Source: Plasmodiophora brassicae (taxonomy: Eukaryota > Endomyxa > Phytomyxea > Plasmodiophorida > Plasmodiophoridae). From it: DNA of 64,000 nt. A model generated the notes under the pieces. The model searched no databases, was not told the DNA's origin, and worked only from the letters and a program-made list of their open reading frames with translations. Shown here in pieces: positions 20,932-30,477 of the stretch (the first letter of the stretch is position 1; each line of letters begins with the position of its first letter). The stretch covers positions 1,302,001-1,366,000 of the forward strand of contig JASFAU010000002.1 in assembly GCA_039704465.1 (NCBI GenBank). The letters are read 5' to 3'. Position numbers and translations under genes: made by a program.

Positions 20932-22386
20932 TTCCGGAAGTGCACGCGACGACGGCAGCCTGGACGACCAGTCGAATAGAAGCACGGCAGACAGGGCAGA
21001 CAAGGCAACGATTTCGACACCATAACTTGCGAGGACGGCGCCAAGGACGGCTCCGATGGCAGCTGGGCCATAGAGGCGACCTAACAGGAGCGCGGCAATT
21101 GGAATTATTGCCGGGTATCCAATGGAGGCGACTACGAGCGAAGCGGCGTACGCCGCCCGAGCGATCCAATGATCGACCAGTGACGAGACGACGAATAAGG
21201 CCAGCGTTAGGGCGACAAGAAAAGCGGGCGTGCGGGCGTTCAGCAGTGGCGTACGACCCGAGGGTCTACCGGACCTGACGTCGGGAGCTGTGGGTTCCGG
21301 TGTCAGCGCCATGGAAGCAATCAGGTCTTCCACGAAACAGTTCTGCGACCCCTCGGCAGCACTGAAGTCATCGAGAATGCGGCTCCTCGGTAGGTGGAGT
21401 CGACTCGGCGACACGATTGGAGCAGATTTCGGAGAAGGCGTGCGCCTGCGAGACTCTCGGATCGTCAGCGTTGGATGTCTGGCGGGAGAAAACGGCGATA
21501 TGTCATCAGGATCCGTGCGTCTAGCCATTCGACGTGACGTTCTCTGCAGAGGGAAATTGCTCAGCACCTGCAGCACCCGTACTACATTCGCCCAATGGCC
21601 AGCATGGGGAACCAGGTCATGTCCGGTTACGACACCGTGCCTAACAAGTGTCAGAGCGAGGTTAAGCACGAACGCCAGGATCTGAACCAGGTCGGGCCCT
21701 CTCGCCAGGCAGACGGACAAGACAATCCGTGTCAACAGCAAGGCAATGTCGACGGCCGACGAGACGAAGATTGGATAGTAGGGTATGATCGACAGTACGA
21801 GGGAGCACACATCAAGCAGGAGGCTGAGTAGAGCAACGCGCGACGGTGTGCTGATCCCGTCCAACGTCAGGGAGACATCGATCGGCGCCGCTGGGCGTCT
21901 TCGATCGTCGATCTGCTTTAGGCGGTGGGCAACCCGGTGCGAACACATCGCACAGATCGGGAACCGACGTCGAACGGCATCCAGCTGCGACGGATCCGAT
22001 AGCTCGCTGATGGATTGGACGAGGAGCGCCTGCTGGCAACTGCATTGCGAGCACAGCGCAGGCGCCGACGCCGGCATCGGCCGTCGTGCGCAGCTGGATT
22101 GCCGATTGTACGCCGGATCCGACAATTCTTTCAGGTCGCGGTCGTACGAACCGTCGGGCCGGAACCCATTGTACTGCCCGCAGTCATCGAACGGGCAGTA
22201 GAACGACGCCCCAGTCGCCAACGGCGCCGGGATCAACCCCACGGCACATCGCCCGCAGAAGTGGCAGGTAAAGTGCAGGCGTCGTCGAATGCGCCTCCCG
22301 AGCACCGCCAGGCCGGCGACGGCGCTGCCGATGGCGACCGCCCCGCCAGTCGTCATCGCCAGGTCCGCAGTTTCTGCGTCAGCCAC
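20926..22386 (-). CDS. Inner nuclear membrane protein, Ima1/TMEM201 (Samp1/NET5) family
   Basis: A single exon of 486 residues. After a short hydrophobic N-terminus (TTGGAVAIGSAVAGLAVLG) comes the Ima1 N-terminal domain with paired cysteines: FTCHFCGRC, SFYCPFDDCGQYNGF, DGSYDRDL, CSQCSCQQALLV and PICAMCSHRVAHRLK. This order of four Cys pairs with the QYNGF motif identifies the family. Four or more membrane segments follow (LSLLLDVCSLVLSIIPYYPI; VDIALLLTRIVLSVCLA), then a disordered Ser/Arg/Pro region and a second membrane cluster (AFLVALTLALFVVSSLV; IGYPAIIPIAALLLGRL). Samp1/Ima1 proteins sit in the inner nuclear membrane and link the nuclear envelope to the cytoskeleton and centrosome. Its 3' end overlaps the convergent TPR gene. 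Confidence 0.88.
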   Translation of the reverse strand: MADAETADLAMTTGGAVAIGSAVAGLAVLGRRIRRRLHFTCHFCGRCAVGLIPAPLATGASFYCPFDDCGQYNGFRPDGSYDRDLKELSDPAYNRQSSCARRPMPASAPALCSQCSCQQALLVQSISELSDPSQLDAVRRRFPICAMCSHRVAHRLKQIDDRRRPAAPIDVSLTLDGISTPSRVALLSLLLDVCSLVLSIIPYYPIFVSSAVDIALLLTRIVLSVCLARGPDLVQILAFVLNLALTLVRHGVVTGHDLVPHAGHWANVVRVLQVLSNFPLQRTSRRMARRTDPDDISPFSPARHPTLTIRESRRRTPSPKSAPIVSPSRLHLPRSRILDDFSAAEGSQNCFVEDLIASMALTPEPTAPDVRSGRPSGRTPLLNARTPAFLVALTLALFVVSSLVDHWIARAAYAASLVVASIGYPAIIPIAALLLGRLYGPAAIGAVLGAVLASYGVEIVALSALSAVLLFDWSSRLPSSRALPES

Positions 22387-22683
22387 GCACCAGCTGCAGT
22401 TGCAGTTGCGCCCAGTGCGGCCAGCTGCACACCGTGCGCGTCCCTCGTACTGGACGACCTCATGCAGCTACACGGCGCACGTCGGGCGTGTTCGCGCTGG
22501 TGGCCGTTCCGGCTTGAGACGGAGATGGGGACCCGGGGGGCTGTACATGGACCATCGATGATGCCGTCGGAGGCCACCGCATCGGCCGATCGATCCAATC
22601 GGCACTGGTTCCCTCGTTCCGGTTGGTCTCTGTGACTGCTGCCGGAGAACGTTGCACCGTGCAATTGCAGACGCCAGTGAGCC

Positions 22684-23958
22684 ATGTTGGCGCCGTCCTC
22701 GAGGGTGGGTGACCCGAATGTCGTCAATGACAAGTCAGCGGGGAACTTTCCACGGTGGCAGACAGCGTCCCTCGTCGCGTTCGCTGCTGCGTTCATCGCA
22801 CTGATGACAGCGGGTGTCACGGCCGGCATCCTGTTTGCTGGCATCATCCTGCTGTTCGTGGACCTATACACCGGTGTACCACGTGCTCTGTCCTGCGCAA
22901 CTGGCCTTGCATCCGCTCTGCAACTGCTAGCCAATATTGTCCTTCTGATTATTGTCCCATTCCAGGCTGACATCGTCTGCGATGCAATCGCGAGCAGCCT
23001 CGTTGCGCTGGTCGCCGTCTTCCAGTGGCGCTCCAATGCGTCGTCGTCGACAAGGCAACTGACTTGGTCGGGTTCCTGGATCGCCATCATTGCTCTTTTC
23101 ATGGCATGGGATGCGGTCGGCATCATCGTGCACATTGCCATGTTCCCGCCGGCCCTGGTGGATCGTTCCGACGGGCTGCCTGCTCTACATTACTGGTGCA
23201 CTGGCGAAATTCGTGACGGGTACGTCACAATCATTGCGACCGACCCATCAGTACCGGCGCCCGCCCTGTTCTTCTACGTACAGGCGCTCGCATCGGTGAC
23301 CAGAACGTGCGCGTTCGACCCCGCTGGATCTGGGTGGTCACAGCCGCCGCGCTCGATATCGGTGGACAATGACGCTGGCGATATTGCCCGACTCGCTCGA
23401 ACACAGTCAGCTCGTCGTGTGGTCGTTGTCGGGCATGCAGGCGGGCACGTCGCCGCGGTCCAGTTCAAGCATCTGTACGCTGGGGAATTCGATATCATTG
23501 GCGTATCGTTGGACGGCGTTCCCTGCGGCTACCCACCATCGTCGTTCGACTTTGGGATCCCAGCTCCAATGGTTTCTCTGGCAGCGAGCATGATGCCCTT
23601 ACTACGAGGCGTGGTACGGGCTACGGTCTTGGCCGCCAGGGCCGATGCCAGGTTGTTGTTTTACAACGATCTGCCCGTGTTTCAAGACGTGACTGAGCGG
23701 TACCTGATGCCGACGTACTGGCGAACCGTGGCGAATCGGGACCAGGCCCGGTTGAAGGCCCCTGTGCACGTTGCACGTTGTCATGCGCTGCTTGGAGATC
23801 CAAAGGCGTGGACGTTTGTCTATAGCTCAAACGTGTTCTTCAACGGCGTCGCTGCCTACCCTGAAACGCTATGCCTCCAGAGCGGGATGGCCACAGTTGC
23901 CAGCCATATGATCATCCGGCAGCTGACTCCGCTATTAAACGCGAACAGTACCGTCTGA
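22684..23958 (+). CDS. Polytopic membrane protein with alpha/beta-hydrolase domain lacking the serine nucleophile
   Basis: A single exon of 424 residues. The first 165 residues hold about five membrane helices (TASLVAFAAAFIALMTAGVT, LLANIVLLIIVPF, AIIALFMAWDAVGIIVHIA). The C-terminal 260 residues follow the alpha/beta-hydrolase pattern: CAFDPAGSGWS (like YDRAGYGWS), then VVVVGHAGGHVAAVQF at the nucleophile elbow, GVSLDGVP, and a possible late acid/His region near APVHVARCHALL. At the elbow the usual G-x-S-x-G is G-H-A-G-G: the codon is GCA (Ala), one base from TCA (Ser). The fold may therefore be non-catalytic, for example a binding or scaffolding protein, unless the base is an error. The start 300 bases from the TMEM201-like gene suggests a shared divergent promoter. 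Confidence 0.65.
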   Translation: MLAPSSRVGDPNVVNDKSAGNFPRWQTASLVAFAAAFIALMTAGVTAGILFAGIILLFVDLYTGVPRALSCATGLASALQLLANIVLLIIVPFQADIVCDAIASSLVALVAVFQWRSNASSSTRQLTWSGSWIAIIALFMAWDAVGIIVHIAMFPPALVDRSDGLPALHYWCTGEIRDGYVTIIATDPSVPAPALFFYVQALASVTRTCAFDPAGSGWSQPPRSISVDNDAGDIARLARTQSARRVVVVGHAGGHVAAVQFKHLYAGEFDIIGVSLDGVPCGYPPSSFDFGIPAPMVSLAASMMPLLRGVVRATVLAARADARLLFYNDLPVFQDVTERYLMPTYWRTVANRDQARLKAPVHVARCHALLGDPKAWTFVYSSNVFFNGVAAYPETLCLQSGMATVASHMIIRQLTPLLNANSTV

Positions 23959-24029
23959 GCGTTCCAGCTCGCGTCGTCCCGCGTGTCTTCTCCAGTGCAG
24001 CCAGGACCGTAGACGCATCGTTAATTAGT

Positions 24030-25726
24030 TTATGGCCCCCATAGATGATGCTGCGACACAGGCGGAGCGGTCGTGATGGACGTTGCGTTCGCAACGGCAT
24101 CGGAAATCGCACGCAGGTTTGATGCCCATCGAGACAGCGGCTCGAAGCGCACTTCCACAGCGCTATGTGACAGGTCGAGCCAGCCGTGGACCTGGTCGAT
24201 GCGTCCGTGGACGCTTCCGTCCAAGATCAGCTGGACGGCGAGGTCCTCGACCGCTTCCACGGTGCTGTCCAGTTTCGCAGCAAGCGTCGACAGATTCAGC
24301 CGCCGATATGGCTTGATGATGCGGACGAGCGCCCGACTTCGTAACTCGTACAGCAACGAGTCCACATTCTTCTCGATGAACGAGTCCGAGACAATCTGCT
24401 TGTAATCGGTTCGCAGCAGGCTTTGAAACTTTTGAATGTCAATGTTGTCGAACGCGTCGCGCAGGCTCACTGAAACGAATCATCGGCAAGGTGTTATCGG
24501 GACCAGCAATCGGATCATACTGAATGCTTCAATCTCGGGGTCCCGCTGGTAAACTTTAGCCTCTGTCGCATCGAATGGGTTCATCCGACCGCTCGAGAGC
24601 ATGTTGGCCATGACAACGTATTTGAGGCAGCTCCTTGCACGCTCGTGCCCGATCTGCTGATACTGAAGAAACGCGTCCCAGAACTCGGTATAAGCCTGGT
24701 CCCATAGGCCCTCGGAAGCATATGATTTGCCCCAGCATTCCTGGAATGGGTGTTAACCAGCCGACGACATGGCACACTGATCGGAAGACAACCTGGATGA
24801 TAGACATCGACCTGGGATCCTTGATCTCAGCAGACAGGTCTTTTGTCTTGACGAAGAGCTCCTTGAGCTGAACGCTGTCACCCTGGGCAGCGAGATATTG
24901 TACTTTCAGGGCATACACTTCAAGTAGTTCGGACCCCTTCGACCGGTCGTCTTGCCCATCGGGAAGTTGACAAAGTCGGTGCAGTTCGCGAAGAAGGTCT
25001 TCGACGCGGTCCAGGTCGCCCTGTTCCAGAAGGTTGCGGCAAAGCTTGATCGAAATTGTGAAGTACAGGCGCTGCATAACGGTCAATGCTGGTTCCGTCG
25101 GCATACGAAACAAATGTACCTCTTGGTTGGGCAACTTTTTCAGCTGGTTTCTTGCAACAGTGAACAACTCGACAATGAATTCGGGATTGCCGGATTCGGC
25201 GACAGCGTTTAGGATAGAGTTAATGGCCGCAGAGCGATCGTTGGAGGTGACCTGCATGTCGGTTGACATCGTCATGAGCTCCTACAGTTCAGATCAATCA
25301 GAAAGAGATTGGGAGCTCTCCGAGGAAGTTGACCTCAAACCGCCTAATCATCTCGGTGGTCCTCCCAAGGACGAGATTCAAAGATACGATATGTTCCAGC
25401 GCCTTGAACCGTTTGATAAAGGTAGGCCCCGCTTTCTTTTCCATTGCAAGGCATCGTTCGAATTGCTCCAAGGCAGCAGCTACAGACGTCGCACAGAGTC
25501 AGAACACCAACGCATTCCGAGTATCACCATCGCGCACACCAGGCGCTTTACGTCGATTATCCTCGGCCTCGTAGAACAGGTTATCGATCTGGACGAGGAC
25601 GTCATCCTCGCCAACGCCGCCTTGCTGATCCTCCTCGATGTCCTCGAAGTCGCCCCAGTCGCCGTCGCCGCCGTCGTCGAACCCGTCGTCGTCGTCGTCA
25701 TCCCATCCGTGCTCCGCATCCGACAT
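24030..25726 (-). CDS. COP9 signalosome subunit 2
   Basis: CSN2 (COPS2) is the subunit of the COP9 signalosome that contacts cullin and Rbx1 during removal of NEDD8. Exon 1 (ATG 25726) starts MSDAEHGWDDDDDDGFDD, the acidic head typical of CSN2. A GTGTGC-donor intron joins RRKAP to AAALEQFERCLAMEKKA. Then come RFKALEHIVSLNLVLGRT, INSILNAVAESG, LLRELHRLCQLPDGQDD, KGSELLEVYALKVQYLAA and, near 24750-24520, YASEGLWDQAY and CLKYVVMANML, with NPFDATEAKVY. The last exon holds the PCI domain end: LLRTDYKQIVSDSFIEKN, RALVRIIKPYRRLNLSTLA and LILDGSVHGRIDQVHGWL. It has about five exons; I could not fix every splice. The 3' end lies 70 bases from the convergent membrane-hydrolase gene. Confidence 0.93.
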
Positions 25727-25975
25727 CGCCGCTGGGGTCCCTCCGAACAACAGCTGCAATGTGCGCTCGCATTTTATTTTATTCCTTGTCGGCGAATAGC
25801 ACTTAATAGGTGCTGTTCGAGTCAGTTCGGCGCTGCCGGCGTTGCAGAACCGCTGCTGTGGTTGCCAAAAGGAGCACTGAAACCGGATGACGGCAACCGT
25901 TTATTTGGTGAGCGTAGCACGTCTTGTCGCGGACAATGAGATGGCGGCGGTTCCGGTTGAGGGGACCCGTACGCC

Positions 25976-26869
25976 TCAGCGCTGGTACTGCATCTGGGAC
26001 TGCGGGGAGAACGACTGTGTCGGGTATCCCTGCTGGACCGTCATCATGGGCTGCATCATGGGCTGCTGGATCATCATGGGCTGGCCGACAACCATAGCAG
26101 GCTGGCCGCCCATCATCATCATCGGCTGCTGCTGCATCACCATCATCCCGCCTGGCTGTTGCATGATGACACCCGGTTGCTGCATCATGGGCTGTGCAGT
26201 CATCATCGGCTGCGCGACGTAGACGGGCGGCGCCGCCTGCGTCTGCAATGGGTTCAAAGGCGGTGGACCCGATGGCTGCGGTGGAGCGGCGTGTTTCTGC
26301 CTACGACGTAGCTCGGCTGTCTTGAAATGCCCAGCAAGAGCAGAGGCCAGCCCGAACAGGACCATGAAGACAATCCCGGAGGTCAACAATGGTTTCGTCG
26401 CGTGGAACCCAAGCAAGACCTGGTTTTTCGGGTTCTTCGAAGGTGACCCGTCATCGGCAACGACACAGTCCATGATAGCATGCTTCGGATACTTCGTCGT
26501 TATCGCGGTAGCGACCGTGCTCTTGTTAACGCCGGCCACCGGGTCGATCAGCTGGATGGAGCCGATGCAATCGCCGCCGCCTTTAGGGCACGGCCAGTCG
26601 AGGATGACGACGCCCGCATAGCACGGCACAGTGCACGTGTTGTTCGCCGATGTCTTACACGTCAGGGACGTCCGGCAGGCCGTTGTTGTTACGTTCGTCC
26701 CGTCGATCGTGCAGGTCGCCGGCGTCAGGCTCTGGTTCAATTTGACGTTGACCCCGAACCCGATCAGGCATCCGACGCCAATGCACATGAAGACGAACGA
26801 TGCAATCGAGGTCACGATCACCCGGAACCCCATCGTTGCAACTATTGCTTCGTCGACCGTTGAGATCAA
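25976..26869 (-). CDS. Two-pass membrane protein with cysteine-rich ectodomain and Met/Gln/Pro-rich tail
   Basis: A single exon of 297 residues that I do not recognise. A first hydrophobic helix (FRVIVTSIASFVFMCIGVGC) is followed by about 110 residues with eight or more Cys in pairs and several N-x-S/T sites (N-Q-S, N-V-T, N-K-S), as expected of a disulfide-bonded extracellular or lumenal domain. A second membrane helix (SGIVFMVLFGLASALAGHF) ends in a basic stop (KTAELRRRQK). The remaining 100 residues are almost only Pro, Gln, Met, Gly and Val, with many QPMM-type units (AQPMM, MMQQPG, MQQQPMMMMGGQPAMV). The predicted topology puts the tail in the cytosol. Pro/Gln/Met-rich tails resemble those that bind WW or EVH1 partners or phase-separate, but this is inference. 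Confidence 0.7.
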   Translation of the reverse strand: MISTVDEAIVATMGFRVIVTSIASFVFMCIGVGCLIGFGVNVKLNQSLTPATCTIDGTNVTTTACRTSLTCKTSANNTCTVPCYAGVVILDWPCPKGGGDCIGSIQLIDPVAGVNKSTVATAITTKYPKHAIMDCVVADDGSPSKNPKNQVLLGFHATKPLLTSGIVFMVLFGLASALAGHFKTAELRRRQKHAAPPQPSGPPPLNPLQTQAAPPVYVAQPMMTAQPMMQQPGVIMQQPGGMMVMQQQPMMMMGGQPAMVVGQPMMIQQPMMQPMMTVQQGYPTQSFSPQSQMQYQR

Positions 26870-26996
26870 GTACCGTACCCTTCTGCCTCCTTCCTGGGAA
26901 TATCAGATCCAACGTGACGTACCGCTATCGTATGCACATCGACCGACCACCGTACGGGTAACATGATGTAGCGCTGTTTGAACACTGGCTGTATTG

Positions 26997-28775
26997 CTAC
27001 AGGTTCAGCAGATCGCGCTTCTGCTGAGTTAATGCGTTCTCCATTAGGCTGAGGCGTTGTGCCTGCGCGTCGATCGTGCTCCTCATGCTGACGATCAGGT
27101 TGTCCTTCTTGGCTATCGCCGCTCGAACTTTCGCTTCCACTTGCATCATTTCAGATACATGCTGCTTTTCCGCGTCCGATATACGCGACCGAAGCTCTTC
27201 CAGAACGGCTTCCGTCTGCGCCGATGACGTCTTCGTCCGCGTTTCTGTCTCAGCCAACCTCTGCGCCCACGCCTGATCGCACGACTGCAGTCTTTCGTTC
27301 CATTCATGGTCACTGACGCTTCGCTCAGCCTCGATCCGCGACACTCGCGTCTGTAGCACGTCGCATAGCTCCTTCGACTTGCCCAGCTCGGTTTGCAATT
27401 GACCAGCACGAAGCTGACCTTGCTCGGCGGCCTCCCTGGCCTTGGCGAACGCTTTCTTCAGTTCGTCGTGTCGTGCTCGCCACATGGCCTCACATTCGGC
27501 CAGCTTCGCAAACGACGCATCTGCGTCGCGTCGTCGTTGCTGCTCGGCGTGTTGCTTAGCCGCAGACGCTTCGGCGCTCAGCTTTTCGACGACGACCCCG
27601 ATTTGTTGGTCGCGCTCCCGAAGCAGGCGTTCGCGGTATTCCTGCTCGCGCTTAGCCAACTCTTGTTGAAGGCGTTCGCTTCGTTCGTGATCACGCTCAT
27701 CGAACTCGATCTGGAAGCGTTCCTTGGCGCGAGCCAGATCGCTGGCCGCCTTTCGCTGCCAGGCCTCCCGGGCCTCTTCGTGCTGGGCCTTCATCGCCGC
27801 CATCTTATCGTCGGCGGCTTGTTGTGCCATTCGCAGGGCCTCTTCGAACTCGGCAACTTCACGCTGCCGCACCTCTGTCCACTTGGCGCGTTCGACGTCG
27901 AATTCGCGAAGCAGGATGCTTCGTACGGATGCGATCTCGGCTTGATGTTGCTGGGAACGCTCCAACAGTTCGGCAGTGCGATCCTTCTCCATTGCCCTCA
28001 TTTGCTCGTCAAACTCCTTTGTCATGGCATTCTTGGCGGATTGCACGCGATTGAACGCCTCCCGGTTCATGACGCTCTTCAGCTGCGCCATCTCCTTCTC
28101 GTGCCGCTCCGCTAGGTCTCGTAGGGCCTTGGCGTGCTTGGTGTCACGAGATTGCAGCTTGCCATGCACCTCGTTCTGAAGGTTGGCACGCAGGACGTCC
28201 TGCTTCTCCTTGGCCCACAGTGCACGGCGAACACGTTCGCCGTCTTCCCATTCCTTCCTCAGCCGCTCGATCCGCTGTGCCCAGGCACGCTCGCGTTCCT
28301 GAAGCGTGGCTTCCCCGGACTGCCGGACGGATTCGATCTCCCTCGTCAGCACCTCGCCCTTCTCCGTAAGCGCCTTCTTGTCCTCTAAGAGCTGGTCCAC
28401 GAATTGCAGCTGTCGCTCCAGCGCTTTCTCGTACTCGACGCGCTGTTCGTTCATCTTGCGCACGAGGTCGGCATTGGCGCGCTCCAACGCCTGCGCGTTG
28501 CTCTTCCGCGCCTTCTGCAACGCGCTTTCCAGGGACGCGATCCGGCCCTGGTTCCGTTTGTTCACGAGTTTAAGTTCGACGAGCTGCGTCTTGACCTTGT
28601 CGACGATGACGTCCGACGGCGGCCGGGCCGGCTGACCACTTCCATCACCTAGGTCGACCAGCGGCTTCCTGTTTTGGTCGCGGTTCTCCGAGCACTCATC
28701 CAGGAACGAGAAGATCGAACGCAGGCTCTTCGAGCGCTGGCCGGCGCTTTCCTCATCGCCTGGATCCGTCGTCAT
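26997..28775 (-). CDS. CEP131 (AZI1)-like coiled-coil protein
   Basis: A single exon of 592 residues, almost all Glu/Gln/Lys/Arg coiled coil. After a short head with SLRSIFSFLDEC it has KTQLVELKLVNKRNQGRI, then a segment matching CEP131: QLQFVDQLLEDKKALTEKGE (compare the FIDQLI-DKK-LSEKCE pattern), AWAQRIERLRKEWEDGERVR, a WAKEKQDVL block, and EVHGKLQSRDTKHAKAL. CEP131 is a centriolar-satellite and transition-zone protein needed for cilium formation in animals and for flagella in flies and protists. The human protein has about 1080 residues, so this corresponds to the conserved C-terminal part only. I see no other domain. Divergent from TBC1D22 with a 230-base gap. Confidence 0.72.
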   Translation of the reverse strand: MTTDPGDEESAGQRSKSLRSIFSFLDECSENRDQNRKPLVDLGDGSGQPARPPSDVIVDKVKTQLVELKLVNKRNQGRIASLESALQKARKSNAQALERANADLVRKMNEQRVEYEKALERQLQFVDQLLEDKKALTEKGEVLTREIESVRQSGEATLQERERAWAQRIERLRKEWEDGERVRRALWAKEKQDVLRANLQNEVHGKLQSRDTKHAKALRDLAERHEKEMAQLKSVMNREAFNRVQSAKNAMTKEFDEQMRAMEKDRTAELLERSQQHQAEIASVRSILLREFDVERAKWTEVRQREVAEFEEALRMAQQAADDKMAAMKAQHEEAREAWQRKAASDLARAKERFQIEFDERDHERSERLQQELAKREQEYRERLLRERDQQIGVVVEKLSAEASAAKQHAEQQRRRDADASFAKLAECEAMWRARHDELKKAFAKAREAAEQGQLRAGQLQTELGKSKELCDVLQTRVSRIEAERSVSDHEWNERLQSCDQAWAQRLAETETRTKTSSAQTEAVLEELRSRISDAEKQHVSEMMQVEAKVRAAIAKKDNLIVSMRSTIDAQAQRLSLMENALTQQKRDLLNL

Positions 28776-29005
28776 CGGCTACCGGCGTACCGTCCGATTG
28801 CTGATGGCATGCCGTCTCGCAGTCGCAACCGTCACACTGCCCACCATGAGCCCAAGCCTCCCTCGCCCTGACTGTGTTTGGCAGTTATACCCGAGTGAAT
28901 TCGGGGGGGAACAACACCCACTCGGGCGCCGTGGCGTGGCAGTGGACGACGCCAAGTCCGGGGGGCATCGGGTCACACGCGGCATCGCTTTCGACCCATC
29001 TGTGT
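28776..29005. other. Divergent promoter region of CEP131 and TBC1D22
   Basis: About 230 bases. It may include an additional 5' exon of the TBC gene: an ATG at 28846 opens MSPSLPRPDCVWQLYP in another frame, and a splice into the TBC1D22 frame is possible but unproven. Confidence 0.35.
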
Positions 29006-30475
29006 ATGTTCTCGGGGGGCAACGGCCTATCGTCATCGCCCCATGCCCGGTCGGCGTCCACGTCACCGGCCGTCGGCGTGGCTCAGCGGCAGTCGCTGCG
29101 ATCGGTGACGTCGAGTGTCAGTCCGGAGAGGAAGGCGGCGGCGGCGGCGGCGGAATCCCCGTCCTCGTCGCCGGCCAGGGCGGCACGGTTGCAGAGACTG
29201 CTCAGCGAGAAAGAGATTGACCTCGGTTGTTGATGCTCGGTAGTGCGGTATCGTGGGCGCTGACGACTGTCGGTAGATAAACTGAGGAAGCTGTGCTGGA
29301 CGGGAATCGCGCCGGAATACAGAGCACACGCCTGGCTTGTCATGCTGCAGGTGCTGCCGGTCGCTCCGGACCAGTGGCCGGCGATGGTTCAGAAACGTCT
29401 GAATTCGTACCGCGAGTTGGTCCAGGGTAACTACAACCTGGATGAGTCGCAGCAGACTGCACAGATGCATAACACGCTGAAGCAGGTAGGCAGTCAATCG
29501 TATCGCCAGACCTTCGTTTACACCCGTTTTGATGTTCCCCTGCGCGCCCAGATTCAGAAGGATGCCCCCAGAACACATCCCGACCTGCCCGTATTCCAGC
29601 ACCCTCGTATCCAGGAACTTCTTGTTCGTTTATTGTACATTTGGGCAGTGCGGCACCCGGCCACCGGATACGTCCAAGGTACCACCCTGGCAACAACCCC
29701 CTGTTCACTTTCGACAGCTCAATCCTGCGGCAGGCATGAACGACTTGGTGTCGCCGTTTATCTATGTCTTCTTGGCTGATCACTGCAAGGGAATCTTTGA
29801 AGACATCAACCTTGACAGCATCGATGATGCCGCGTTGGAGCTGGTGGAATCGAGGAGCTTTTTCTGTTTCAGCAAGATCTCGGATCTGATACCGGATAAT
29901 TATCTGTTCGGGCAGCCTGGTTCGTTAACATGGCAGCGTCTACTGTGCGGACGCCCTTATAGTATTTGTCAGGCATCCAGCGAATGCTGTACCGGTTCGA
30001 GCAGCTGGTTAAACGGATTGAAGGTCAGATATCGCTTCCCGCCTGTTTCACGTTTTGACACCTGTTATCCAGCGCCCTTGTACAATCACCTAATGGAGAC
30101 AGACGTACAGTTTCTGCAATTTGGTTTCCGCTGGATGAACTGCTACTTGATTCGCGAAATGCCTTTGGACATGATCGTTCGTCTATGGGATACTTACATC
30201 AGCGACGACCAGAACGCTGGTTTCACAGCGTTCCACGTCTACGCTACGACCTCGCTGCTAGTTTATTATGGCCCCCAGCTCATGGTTGGTCATCGGTGGC
30301 CATTGCGCGCTGCTTCTGCGTTGATATTCACACGTTCCTGCAGGGTCTGAATTTCCCAGATATCCTGATGTTTCTTCAAAACCTTCCGACCAGATCGCTG
30401 ACGCCTCAAGACATAGATTCGATACTTTCGCAAGCATTTGTCTACCAATCACTATTCTCCAGCACTAAATTCTGA
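29006..30475 (+). CDS. Rab GTPase-activating protein, TBC1D22 family
   Basis: TBC1D22A/B proteins carry a TBC domain that speeds GTP hydrolysis by Rab GTPases; human TBC1D22B binds ACBD3 at the Golgi. Exon 1 starts MFSGGNGLSSSPHARSAS and ends with RLQRLLSEKEIDL. After an intron, KLRKLCWTGIAPEYRAHAW opens the TBC domain. The exons continue with SYRELVQGNYNL, then RQTFVYTRFDVPL, LYIWAVRHPATGYVQG, VSPFIYVFLADHC, LDLV-type ESRSFFCFSKI, FGQPGSLTW, QFLQFGFRWMNCYLIREM and IVRLWDTYISDD, with the Arg finger expected near FVYTRFDVP and the Gln finger in YVQG. The last exon ends SLTPQDIDSILSQAF...TKF. The stop is 2 bases from the stop of the convergent METTL21-like gene. Confidence 0.92.
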
Positions 30476-30477
30476 CG

